Origin: UBA2166 sp964463965 | GTDB lineage: Bacteria > Nitrospirota > Nitrospiria > Nitrospirales > UBA2166 | Assembly (NCBI GenBank): GCA_964463965.1 | Contig: CAYXED010000005.1 | Coordinates: 62,001 to 126,000, forward strand | Length of the DNA: 64,000 nucleotides | Direction of reading: 5' to 3' | Shown: one piece after another, positions 16,650 to 24,464 of the stretch | Layout of the letters: every line of letters begins with the position of its first letter | Numbering within the stretch: the first letter of the stretch is position 1 | The notes under the pieces: model-generated | Told to the model about the DNA's origin: nothing | Databases searched by the model: none | Seen by the model: the letters and a program-made list of their open reading frames with translations, nothing else | Translations under genes and position numbers: made by a program

Positions 16650-17966
16650 ATGCCATCAGAGATTGTCGTAATTGGAGGCGGCCTAGCCGGATCGGAAGCA
16701 GCTTGGCAAGTGGCTAAGCGAGGTATTCCAGTAACCTTATTCGAGATGAGACCGGTTGCAAATACTCCAGCACATAAATCTAACAATCTTGCTGAGTTAG
16801 TATGTAGTAACTCTTTTGGTTCTAATTCGATCCAAAATGCTTCCGGTATACTCAAAGAGGAAATGAGGCAGCTGGGGTCATTGGTGATTGGAACGGCGGA
16901 TATGTGTAAAGTCCCTGCTGGGATGGCATTGGCTGTAGATCGACTTAAATTTTCTGAATACATCACGGAAACACTTGAGTCTCATCCAAAGGTAACGATT
17001 GTGAGAGAAGAGATCACAAATATTCCGACCAATAAGATTTCTATTATTGCATCTGGCCCCTTGACATCAGATTCTCTGGCAAATTCGATCAAAGATTTTA
17101 CTCTTGCACCACACCTTGCATTTTTTGATGCGATTTCACCTATCGTGGATGCTGAAACAATTCATTATGAGACCGTTTTTAGGGCTTCTAGGTATGGTAA
17201 GGGAGGTGCAGACTATCTCAATTGCCCGATGGAAAAAGGTGAATATGATCGTTTCTACGACGCGTTACTCTCATCGGAAAAGGTTGTCCCTAAAGACTTT
17301 GAAAACCTAGAATACTTTGAAGGGTGTATTCCTGTAGAAGTAATGGCAGAACGTGGTAGGAAAACCCTTCTTTTTGGACCAATGAAGCCTGTAGGTTTAG
17401 TAAATCCACGGACACAGGCAGTATCACACGCTGTGGTTCAATTACGGCAAGAGGATAAATATGGGTCGTCCTATAATATGGTAGGTTTCCAAACGAAACT
17501 GACTTATCAGGAGCAAAAAAGAGTATTTCGAATGATTCCTGGTTTGGAAAATGCAGAGTTTTTGCGCTATGGGAGTATCCACCGAAATACCTTTATCAAT
17601 GCACCTGCAATAATACGTAATACGCTGCAGGCAAAAATGAATGGGTCTATTTTTTTTGCGGGACAACTTACAGGAGTTGAAGGGTATTTAGATTCTGCAG
17701 CAACTGGGTTGCTGGCTGGTATCAACGCATCTCGTGGTTTTGAAGGGAAGGCATTAGTTGCTCCTCCAGAAACTACAGCACATGGCTCGCTAATCACCCA
17801 TATTACCCAAAGTGATCCAAAATACTTTCAGCCGATGAATACTAATTTTGGCTTGTTTCCCCCGTTGCCAATAAAGATTAAAGAGAAGGAGGAGAAGAGA
17901 CGTATGGTAGGGAGACGTGCATTGGAGGATCTTCAGTCGTGGATCAGGCAATACAACGTTTTTTAG
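16650..17966 (+). CDS. trmFO: Methylenetetrahydrofolate--tRNA-(uracil-5-)-methyltransferase TrmFO
   Basis: Folate- and FAD-dependent enzyme making m5U54 in the tRNA T-loop. The 438-residue protein has the N-terminal FAD-binding loop VIGGGLAGSEAAWQVAKRG, TPAHKSNNLAELVCSNSFGS, and downstream YFEGCIPVEVMAERG, LFGPMKPVGLV and FAGQLTGVEGYLDSAATGL, all TrmFO signatures rather than GidA. The ATG at 16650 is just upstream of the Rossmann strand. Its 3' end overlaps xerC by 28 bp. This gene order is common in bacteria that use TrmFO in place of TrmA. Confidence 0.95.
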   Translation: MPSEIVVIGGGLAGSEAAWQVAKRGIPVTLFEMRPVANTPAHKSNNLAELVCSNSFGSNSIQNASGILKEEMRQLGSLVIGTADMCKVPAGMALAVDRLKFSEYITETLESHPKVTIVREEITNIPTNKISIIASGPLTSDSLANSIKDFTLAPHLAFFDAISPIVDAETIHYETVFRASRYGKGGADYLNCPMEKGEYDRFYDALLSSEKVVPKDFENLEYFEGCIPVEVMAERGRKTLLFGPMKPVGLVNPRTQAVSHAVVQLRQEDKYGSSYNMVGFQTKLTYQEQKRVFRMIPGLENAEFLRYGSIHRNTFINAPAIIRNTLQAKMNGSIFFAGQLTGVEGYLDSAATGLLAGINASRGFEGKALVAPPETTAHGSLITHITQSDPKYFQPMNTNFGLFPPLPIKIKEKEEKRRMVGRRALEDLQSWIRQYNVF

Positions 17967-18865
17967 ACCATCTTAAAATTGAGCGTGGAGCGTCTCAGTA
18001 CACCATTAGGAGTTATGGGGCAGATCTGCGTCAATTTCATGATTTTCTTTCTAGGACAGTTGTAGATTGTACTCCGGTAATGGTTGATACGGCTACGATT
18101 CGGGCTTTCTTGGCGGGGATGCGTACGAAAGGAATCAAAGCAACGTCAATTGCTAGGAAGTTATCCTCTTTGCGAAGCCTGTTTGACTACCTAGGGCGAG
18201 AAGGAGATGTTTCCTCAAATCCTGCTACTTCTATTGTGACTCCAAAACGGGAAAAACATTTACCAAAATTCCTTACACAGGAGGAAGCTTGTCAGCTAGT
18301 TGAAGGACCATCAAAATTGCCAGGACGATTTAGTCTTAGGGATAGGGCAATTTTAGAAACGTTGTATTCCACAGGAATCCGTGTATCAGAGCTAGCTTCA
18401 TTGTCTGTTGAGGATGGGCTCCTTCCTGATGGATTGATTAAAGTTCTTGGAAAAGGCAATAAAGAACGATTGGTGCCTATTGGCAAACATGCAACTGCAG
18501 CTATTGTTATGTACCTTGAGTCTCTGGATGGTGCTCAAAAGGTAGAATCAAAGGCTGACTTCACCACTCGAACTCCATTGTTTAGAAATCGATTTGGAAA
18601 CCGATTGTCTGTTCGAAGTGTTGAGCGTATTGTTGAAAAATGGAGTCGTCAGTTGCCAAATATTCCTTCAATTAGCCCACACGCACTTAGACATTCTTTT
18701 GCTACGCATCTCCTTGATGGTGGAGCAGATCTTCGGTCGATTCAGGAGCTGTTGGGACACGAACGACTTTCGACGACGCAGCGGTATACTCATATTGCTA
18801 CTCAGCGTCTAATGGAAACATATGATAGTGCGCATCCGCGTGCCAAGAAGATAAAAAATAATTAG
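17939..18865 (+). CDS. xerC: Tyrosine recombinase XerC
   Basis: Site-specific recombinase that with XerD resolves chromosome dimers at dif. The 308-residue protein has an N-terminal SAM-like core-binding domain (residues about 1-95) and the catalytic domain with Arg in STGIRVSELASL, Lys in GKGNKERLVPI, HALRHSFATHLL, GHERLSTTQRYTHI and the nucleophile Tyr within RYTHI. It starts at GTG 17939 inside trmFO. Assignment as XerC rather than XerD rests on its operon with trmFO/hslVU and the presence of a second, XerD-like gene at 57.5 kb. Confidence 0.9.
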   Translation: MDQAIQRFLDHLKIERGASQYTIRSYGADLRQFHDFLSRTVVDCTPVMVDTATIRAFLAGMRTKGIKATSIARKLSSLRSLFDYLGREGDVSSNPATSIVTPKREKHLPKFLTQEEACQLVEGPSKLPGRFSLRDRAILETLYSTGIRVSELASLSVEDGLLPDGLIKVLGKGNKERLVPIGKHATAAIVMYLESLDGAQKVESKADFTTRTPLFRNRFGNRLSVRSVERIVEKWSRQLPNIPSISPHALRHSFATHLLDGGADLRSIQELLGHERLSTTQRYTHIATQRLMETYDSAHPRAKKIKNN

Positions 18866-18874
18866 GAGAATTAT

Positions 18875-19462
18875 ATGTTACACAAGGTAAAGAGAGGTTT
18901 GGGGCAGATTGCTCCAGTTGAGCGAGGAAAAGTTAGGAGCACGACAATTTTGTGTGTGAGGCGTGAGAATCGCGTTGCCATTGCTTCAGATGGACAAGTT
19001 ACGGTAGGAAGTACAATTATGAAAAGTAATGCTAGGAAGCTTCGGCGTATCTATCACGACAGAGTTTTGGCTGGTTTTGCAGGAGCTACTGCAGATGCAC
19101 TAACACTTTTTGAAAAGTTCGAGCAAAGAGTAGAAGAATATAGAGGGAATTTGGCTAGAGCGGCAGTTGAGATGGCCAAAGATTGGCGTACTGATAGAGT
19201 ACTTCGGCGTTTGGAGGCATTGATGGCTGTGGCCGATAAGAAGGCTTCGTTTATCATCACGGGTACTGGAGATGTGGTTGAACCGGAAGATGGAGTAATC
19301 GCGATTGGGTCAGGGGGCGGTTATGCTTTGGCTGCAGCGCGGGCATTAATTGCAAATACCGACCTTGATGTTCGTGAAATTGTGACGGAGTCTATGAAGA
19401 CTGCTTCTGGAATTGATATTTATACTAATGATGCCTTACAGATTGAAGAGTTGATGCCATGA
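18875..19462 (+). CDS. hslV: ATP-dependent protease subunit HslV, with N-terminal extension
   Basis: Threonine peptidase of the HslVU (ClpQY) complex. The core RSTTILCVRRE, DGQVTVGSTIMKSNARKLRR and GSGGGYALAAARAL is standard. In most HslV proteins the catalytic Thr follows the initiator Met directly; here it is Thr23 (of STT), behind 22 extra residues beginning MLHKVKRGLGQ. The ATG at 18875 is well supported by TAGGAG about six bases upstream, and I see no ATG, GTG or TTG immediately before the Thr. So the extension is probably real and would have to be processed. The stop overlaps the hslU start. Confidence 0.92.
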   Translation: MLHKVKRGLGQIAPVERGKVRSTTILCVRRENRVAIASDGQVTVGSTIMKSNARKLRRIYHDRVLAGFAGATADALTLFEKFEQRVEEYRGNLARAAVEMAKDWRTDRVLRRLEALMAVADKKASFIITGTGDVVEPEDGVIAIGSGGGYALAAARALIANTDLDVREIVTESMKTASGIDIYTNDALQIEELMP

Positions 19463-20871
19463 AGGATGTCGAAAATTTAAGTGTGAAAATGTCATCGGAA
19501 ACTTTAGAAACACTAACTCCTCGCCAGATTGTTGAGGAGCTTGATCACTACGTGGTTGGCCAACGTAATGCAAAGCGTATGGTAGCGATAGCGTTGCGGA
19601 CACGGTGGCGGCTGCAACAGCTTCCAGAAGAACTTCAAAATGACATCACGCCAAAGAACATTATTATGATTGGACCAACAGGTGTAGGAAAAACAGAGAT
19701 TTCGAGGCGACTTGCAAGGCTCTCTGGAGCACCATTTCTTAAAGTTGAAGCTTCAAAGTTTACCGAAGTTGGCTATGTGGGGCGTGATGTCGAATCTTTA
19801 ATCCGGGACTTGACTGAACTTTCAGTGAACATGGTAAAAGCGGAGCATCATGAGGAAGTTCAAGAGAAAGCTAAATTGTTAGGTGAGGAACGCTTGCTGG
19901 ATCTTATGTTGCCTCCACCTACGACGAAGGCAGCCGTTGAGTCTGACATTGGTGAAGAAAATGGAGAAGGTTCAGCGTCGCCTACAGACTCATACATCCA
20001 AACAAGGGAAAAGTTGCGAGCTCAACTTCGTGATGGAAAGCTGAACTCGAGAAATGTTGAAATTGAAACCAAAGAAAAATCTGTTCCGATTGGGGTAATC
20101 TCAAACGTTGGAATGGAGGAAATTGAGTCAAATCTTCGTGAAGCCCTGGGAGGGCTTTTCCCTGCTAAGAAAAAGAGACGGACGATGAAAATTGAGGACG
20201 CTCTTAAGGCGTTGATCCATGAAGAGGCTCAGAAGCTTATTGATATGGATGAAGTGATTCGACTTGCTGTGCAGAAGGTGGAAAAAACTGGCATTGTGTT
20301 TCTTGATGAGATTGACAAAATTGCAGGAAAAGAACGCTCTGCTGGCCCAGATGTTTCTCGTGAAGGAGTGCAACGTGACTTGTTGCCTATTGTGGAAGGT
20401 TGTGCCGTCAATACTAAATATGGCATCGTGCGAACGGAGCATGTTCTTTTCATCGCGGCCGGTGCATTTCACGTAGCAAAACCTTCCGATTTAATTCCAG
20501 AGCTTCAAGGACGATTTCCAATTCGTGTGGAATTAGAAGCGCTCTCAAAGGATGATTTTGTTCGTATTTTAACTGAACCAAACAATGCGCTAATTACGCA
20601 ATACTGTTCATTAATTGGGACAGAGGGTATTAGTCTTAAGTTTACAGATGATGCTGTGCAAGAAATTGCTGAGATTGCCGTTTTGGTAAATGAGCGTAGT
20701 GAAAATATTGGAGCGAGGCGTTTATTCACTATTCTCGAATTATTGCTTGATGAGGTATCGTTTGATGCACCAGATCTTGTCGAGAAAAAAGTTGCGATTG
20801 ATGTAAACTATGTTCAATCTCGCCTTAAAGATATTGTGAAGGATGAAGATTTGAGTCGGTATATTCTCTGA
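19459..20871 (+). CDS. hslU: ATP-dependent protease ATPase subunit HslU
   Basis: AAA+ unfoldase partner of HslV. The 470-residue protein has TPRQIVEELDHYVVGQ at the N-terminus, Walker A GPTGVGKT near residues 72-79, Walker B IVFLDEIDKIA near 279-289, the inserted intermediate domain between them (about residues 110-240, variable and acidic in the middle), the sensor-2 region ENIGARRLFTILE, and the conserved C-terminal tail DEDLSRYIL that docks into HslV. The ATG overlaps the hslV stop; a second in-frame ATG at 19489 is a possible alternative. Confidence 0.96.
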   Translation: MKDVENLSVKMSSETLETLTPRQIVEELDHYVVGQRNAKRMVAIALRTRWRLQQLPEELQNDITPKNIIMIGPTGVGKTEISRRLARLSGAPFLKVEASKFTEVGYVGRDVESLIRDLTELSVNMVKAEHHEEVQEKAKLLGEERLLDLMLPPPTTKAAVESDIGEENGEGSASPTDSYIQTREKLRAQLRDGKLNSRNVEIETKEKSVPIGVISNVGMEEIESNLREALGGLFPAKKKRRTMKIEDALKALIHEEAQKLIDMDEVIRLAVQKVEKTGIVFLDEIDKIAGKERSAGPDVSREGVQRDLLPIVEGCAVNTKYGIVRTEHVLFIAAGAFHVAKPSDLIPELQGRFPIRVELEALSKDDFVRILTEPNNALITQYCSLIGTEGISLKFTDDAVQEIAEIAVLVNERSENIGARRLFTILELLLDEVSFDAPDLVEKKVAIDVNYVQSRLKDIVKDEDLSRYIL

Positions 20872-21056
20872 GTGAAGTTTGGCTCGCATATGCATCAGCC
20901 TTTTGCTTGTTATGTTTTAATGTAGCACGCTGTTTTTTGCCTATACTAAGTCTAATGCTGTTTCCCTTTGAGGATTGCGTGGGGTGTTCGATTGAATTTT
21001 CTGATGTGTACGGATTTGATGTTTGCTGGTAATTAGTGAAAACGGTGTAGTGTCTA

Positions 21057-21974
21057 ATGATGAAATCATTAATCAAAAAAGCCGATACCTTGATTGAGGC
21101 ACTTCCATACATTAAGGCCTTTTCTGGTAAGACTATTGTCATAAAATATGGTGGGCGTGCAATGCTTGATCCCACCTTAAAAGAAGGATTTGCGAAGGAT
21201 ATAGTACTGATGAAATTTGTTGGAATTAATCCTGTGATTGTTCATGGTGGGGGGCCACAAATTGATCAGGTGCTTAAGCAGGGTGGTCTAAAGCCCATAT
21301 TTCGTCATGGCGTTCGCGTGACAGATCAGCCCACTATGGACATAGTTGAGATGGTTTTGGAAGGAACCATCAATAAGGAGATTGTAGCGTTGATTGGGCG
21401 TCATGGAGGAAAAGGAGTCGGTCTGACTGGAAAGGATAGAAAACTGATATCTGCACGACCTTTATCTACTAAGGAATGGTTGAAGCGGATTGGTGCGATA
21501 GATAAAGAAAAAACGTCGATATTTTCAAGGCGGGAGGTTGATGGATATGGAATGGTTGGTGATGTGGAAAGTGTTGATATTGATGTATTAAGTAACTTGC
21601 AGGAAGATAAATTAATTCCTGTAATCGCACCTATAGCTTTTGGCGGTGATGGAAAAGTCTATAATATCAACGCTGATCATGTCGCGGGAGCAATTGCTAG
21701 TGCATTGAAAGCTGAAAAATTATTGATGCTTACAGACGTTCAAGGTATTAGAGGGGAACGAGGTGAGTGCCATCCCCATCTTTCACGCAGGGATATCAGG
21801 CAATTGGTCAAGAAGGAAATTCTCAAAGAGGGGATGCTTCCAAAAGTTCACGCGTGCCTTGAGGCTCTAAAAGGAGGTGTGAAGAAGGCGCACATTATCG
21901 ATGGGCGTGTTTCGCATGCGTTATTGCTGGAAATTTTTACTGATGCAGGTGTTGGGACTGAAATTGTTGCTTAA
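21057..21974 (+). CDS. argB: Acetylglutamate kinase
   Basis: Phosphorylates N-acetylglutamate in arginine biosynthesis. The 305-residue protein has VIKYGGRAM, VIVHGGGPQIDQVL, the substrate motif FRHGVRVTD, NINADHVAGAIASAL and KLLMLTDVQGI, all typical of the amino-acid-kinase fold. The N-terminal helix (residues about 1-20) resembles arginine-sensitive hexameric forms, so feedback inhibition is possible. Two ATG codons in tandem (21057, 21060) start the frame. A 185-bp gap separates it from hslU, in which I see no clear terminator. The other arg genes are not in the window. Confidence 0.95.
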   Translation: MMKSLIKKADTLIEALPYIKAFSGKTIVIKYGGRAMLDPTLKEGFAKDIVLMKFVGINPVIVHGGGPQIDQVLKQGGLKPIFRHGVRVTDQPTMDIVEMVLEGTINKEIVALIGRHGGKGVGLTGKDRKLISARPLSTKEWLKRIGAIDKEKTSIFSRREVDGYGMVGDVESVDIDVLSNLQEDKLIPVIAPIAFGGDGKVYNINADHVAGAIASALKAEKLLMLTDVQGIRGERGECHPHLSRRDIRQLVKKEILKEGMLPKVHACLEALKGGVKKAHIIDGRVSHALLLEIFTDAGVGTEIVA

Positions 21975-22030
21975 ATGAAACAAGAAGAACGGATACAGTA
22001 AGTTAATGGGTAAGTTTCTGCGTATTGATA

Positions 22031-22261
22031 TTACAGTTCTAGGCAGGTAGTGGTCTTGGTAATTCCTTCTACGCATCGAATTCTCGTTAGACACTCGTCT
22101 CTTAATTCCTCGAGAGTATCTACTTCGACACGGACTATGAGATCATGATCCCCACAGACGGTGTAGACTCTTTTAACACCATGGATTCGACTCAAGGTTT
22201 GTTGGCAGCTTCGTGTGTGGTCTCCGACCACATCAACGAGGATAAATGCACTTACAGACAT
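22031..22261 (-). CDS. Stand-alone Lrp/AsnC ligand-binding (RAM) domain protein
   Basis: A 76-residue protein matching only the C-terminal effector-binding domain of Lrp/AsnC regulators (SVSAFILVDVVGDH, GVKRVYTVCGDHDLIVRVEV, GITKTTTCLEL); the DNA-binding helix-turn-helix is absent. Such stand-alone domains assemble as ring oligomers and bind small ligands, probably amino acids; their targets are usually unknown. The ATG has GGAGGGG a few bases upstream, which argues against a truncated remnant. Convergent with argB and divergent from the methyltransferase gene. Confidence 0.85.
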   Translation of the reverse strand: MSVSAFILVDVVGDHTRSCQQTLSRIHGVKRVYTVCGDHDLIVRVEVDTLEELRDECLTRIRCVEGITKTTTCLEL

Positions 22262-22371
22262 GACATCCCCTCCTAGGCAAACAGTGACAGTGTATCAGGT
22301 TTCATTCAGCGAGATGTCTTACAAAAGTTGGAAAACCTTATTTTTTTGTATGGGGGCATTTTGTAATTTCG

Positions 22372-23598
22372 ATGAGTAGGGACTCAAATCAGAATAAGGG
22401 AGAGCAACAATGGCAGGTGCAGGATGGGGGTTGTGCCGTTGGGAATTCTCTTTTGGTCAGGAAAATTGCTAACCGTATTGCCAAGGATGGCCCAATAAAT
22501 TTTTCCACATACATGGATATGGTTCTGTATGATCCTGAGTATGGTTATTACGAGTCTGATGTTGTGATTGGCTGGGATGGTGATTTTTATACTAGTGAGG
22601 ATATTTCATCCATATATGGAGAGTTAATAGGTAAACAATTACTTGAGGCGGTGGAGCTGATCTCTAGCGATGGTCCAGTCACAATTGTGGAAATGGGACC
22701 TGGGCGTGGAACGGTGTGTCGGGATGTTCTGGGATTTTTGGAACGGGAGTTTCCAGCAATACGTTCAAAAATTCGCTATATCCTGATTGAACGAAGCGCT
22801 AAGATGGTTAAATTCCAACGAAATTTATTGCATCGTTTTCTTGCAGATGGCTGGCCATTATCATGGTCCAGCGGGCTTGAGGATTTTCTTCCAGAAGGCA
22901 TAGAGGGTATTGTCTTCTCAAATGAACTAATTGATGCGTTACCTGTTCATCGAATAATTAATCGAGCTGGAACCATTCAGGAGTATTTTGTCACTTATAA
23001 AGATGGAAAATTTGTCGAGTTCGAGGGCAAAGCATCAGGGGAAGTTGAAGAGCATGTTCGTCGCTTTGTTTATGAAAATGGCATAGTTCTGAAAGATAGC
23101 ATGCGTGCCGAGGTAAATCTAAATGCTGTCAGGTGGATGCAACTGGTCGGGAGAGTTCTAAGGAAGGGTATTGCGGTCACGGTTGACTATGGCTATCCTT
23201 CCTATGAGCTGTATTCGGCTAAACGGTCAGATGGCACTTTATTGTGCTATGTTCAGCATCAAATATCTGATAGCCCTTACAATAAGGTAGGGTATCAGGA
23301 CATAACCTCGCATGTTGACTTTACGGCATTGGCCCTTGTGGGAGAGGAGAGTGGGTTGAGTGTAACAGGGTTTACCAATCAGCAAAGCTTTCTTCTTGGT
23401 TTGGGTATTGCAGAAAAAACCACTGGTTCCAATGAGGCAGTTGTGGGGAGGCTTATACATCCTGATGGTTTGGGAAAAACTCATAAAGTGCTAATTCAAC
23501 ATGCAGGAATGCCGGCTCCACGTTTGGCCGGTTTAAAATACCGACCATTTTTTAGTTCTTCCATGCTCAAAAGAGGGGCAGTGCATGTTGGTGGGTGA
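22372..23598 (+). CDS. SAM-dependent methyltransferase of the MidA / NDUFAF7 family
   Basis: A 408-residue protein of the DUF185 family. Visible motifs: NFSTYMDMVLYDPEYGYYES, GDFYTSEDISSIYGELIGK, the SAM-binding loop EMGPGRG (residues 107-113), and FSNELIDALPVHRI. The mitochondrial homologue NDUFAF7 methylates an arginine of the NuoD-equivalent subunit NDUFS2 during complex I assembly. Here the gene overlaps nuoA by 14 bp and heads the nuoABCD block, strongly suggesting the same job. The start ATG at 22372 has no strong Shine-Dalgarno sequence; the first 25 residues are polar and not conserved-looking, so the true start may be further in. Confidence 0.88.
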   Translation: MSRDSNQNKGEQQWQVQDGGCAVGNSLLVRKIANRIAKDGPINFSTYMDMVLYDPEYGYYESDVVIGWDGDFYTSEDISSIYGELIGKQLLEAVELISSDGPVTIVEMGPGRGTVCRDVLGFLEREFPAIRSKIRYILIERSAKMVKFQRNLLHRFLADGWPLSWSSGLEDFLPEGIEGIVFSNELIDALPVHRIINRAGTIQEYFVTYKDGKFVEFEGKASGEVEEHVRRFVYENGIVLKDSMRAEVNLNAVRWMQLVGRVLRKGIAVTVDYGYPSYELYSAKRSDGTLLCYVQHQISDSPYNKVGYQDITSHVDFTALALVGEESGLSVTGFTNQQSFLLGLGIAEKTTGSNEAVVGRLIHPDGLGKTHKVLIQHAGMPAPRLAGLKYRPFFSSSMLKRGAVHVGG

Positions 23599-23980
23599 GA
23601 GCGTACCTCTAAATTATCTTCCTATTGCAATTTTTGCAATTATTGCGTTTGTGTTTTCGCTTGCGACTCTGACAATTGGAGGTTTAGTTCGCCCGTCACG
23701 ACCTTATCACGCAAAGCTGAGTGTATACGAGAGCGGTGCTCCAGTATTTTCTGACGCACGGATTAAAATTCCGATGCGCTATTACGTTATTGCCATGCTA
23801 TTTGTAATCTTCGATATAGAAGTGATCTTTTTATATCCGTGGGCTGTGGTATATGATACCCTCGGTATCCTTGGTCTTGTGGAAATGACTGTTTTTATTG
23901 CAGTTTTACTTGTTGGCTACGTGTACGCTTGGAAAAAAGGTGCCTTGGAGTGGGATGAGCCTGACCAATATAAAGGTTAA
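23585..23980 (+). CDS. nuoA: NADH-quinone oxidoreductase subunit A
   Basis: Membrane subunit of complex I. The 131-residue protein has three predicted membrane helices, and the conserved loop after the first contains KLSVYESGAPVFSDARIKIPMRYY, followed by FVIFDIEVIFLYPWA. The ATG lies within the end of the methyltransferase gene with AGAGGGG upstream (about 23572-23578). Its C-terminus (EWDEPDQYKG) is close to nuoB, leaving two bases between genes. Confidence 0.95.
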   Translation: MLVGESVPLNYLPIAIFAIIAFVFSLATLTIGGLVRPSRPYHAKLSVYESGAPVFSDARIKIPMRYYVIAMLFVIFDIEVIFLYPWAVVYDTLGILGLVEMTVFIAVLLVGYVYAWKKGALEWDEPDQYKG

Positions 23981-23982
23981 AT

Positions 23983-24462
23983 ATGGGTTATCTAAACCGA
24001 CAGCTTGACGCAAATATTATTACTACAAATATAGATGCAGTTATTAATTGGGCAAGAAAGTCATCACTGTGGCCGATGAGCTTTGGTTTGGCGTGCTGTG
24101 CAATTGAGATGATGGCGACTGTATCGTCACGCTATGACTTAGATCGATTTGGTGCGGGGGTGTTTCGTGCTTCTCCTCGGCAAGCAGACCTCATGATTGT
24201 TGCGGGGACTGTTTGTAGAAAAATGGCTCCTGTGATTCGGAGAATTTACGATCAAATGCCAGAGCCTCGATATGTCATTTCTATGGGTTCGTGTGCGACG
24301 TCTGGTAATCACTATAACAGTTACAGCGTTGTACAAGGTGTTGATCAGTTTATTCCAGTTGACGTTTATATACCTGGTTGTCCTCCACGTCCTGAAGCAT
24401 TGCTTGATGGGCTTCTAAAATTACAACAGAAGCTTCAGAAAGAGCGTGTTTTGGTAAGGTAG
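23983..24462 (+). CDS. nuoB: NADH-quinone oxidoreductase subunit B
   Basis: Carries the terminal 4Fe-4S cluster N2, next to the quinone site. In this 159-residue protein the four ligands are the adjacent pair C38-C39 (FGLACCAIEMM), C104 (MGSCATSG) and C133 (PGCPPRPEAL). The characteristic ASPRQADLMIVAGTV is present. The gene is two bases after nuoA and two before nuoCD, consistent with one transcript. Confidence 0.97.
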   Translation: MGYLNRQLDANIITTNIDAVINWARKSSLWPMSFGLACCAIEMMATVSSRYDLDRFGAGVFRASPRQADLMIVAGTVCRKMAPVIRRIYDQMPEPRYVISMGSCATSGNHYNSYSVVQGVDQFIPVDVYIPGCPPRPEALLDGLLKLQQKLQKERVLVR

Positions 24463-24464
24463 CA

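Noticed and set aside
17939..18865. Tyrosine recombinase as a sign of a mobile element
   Set aside because: It is XerC in a conserved housekeeping operon; the second copy at 57541-58464 is XerD. No attachment repeats or cargo genes are present.
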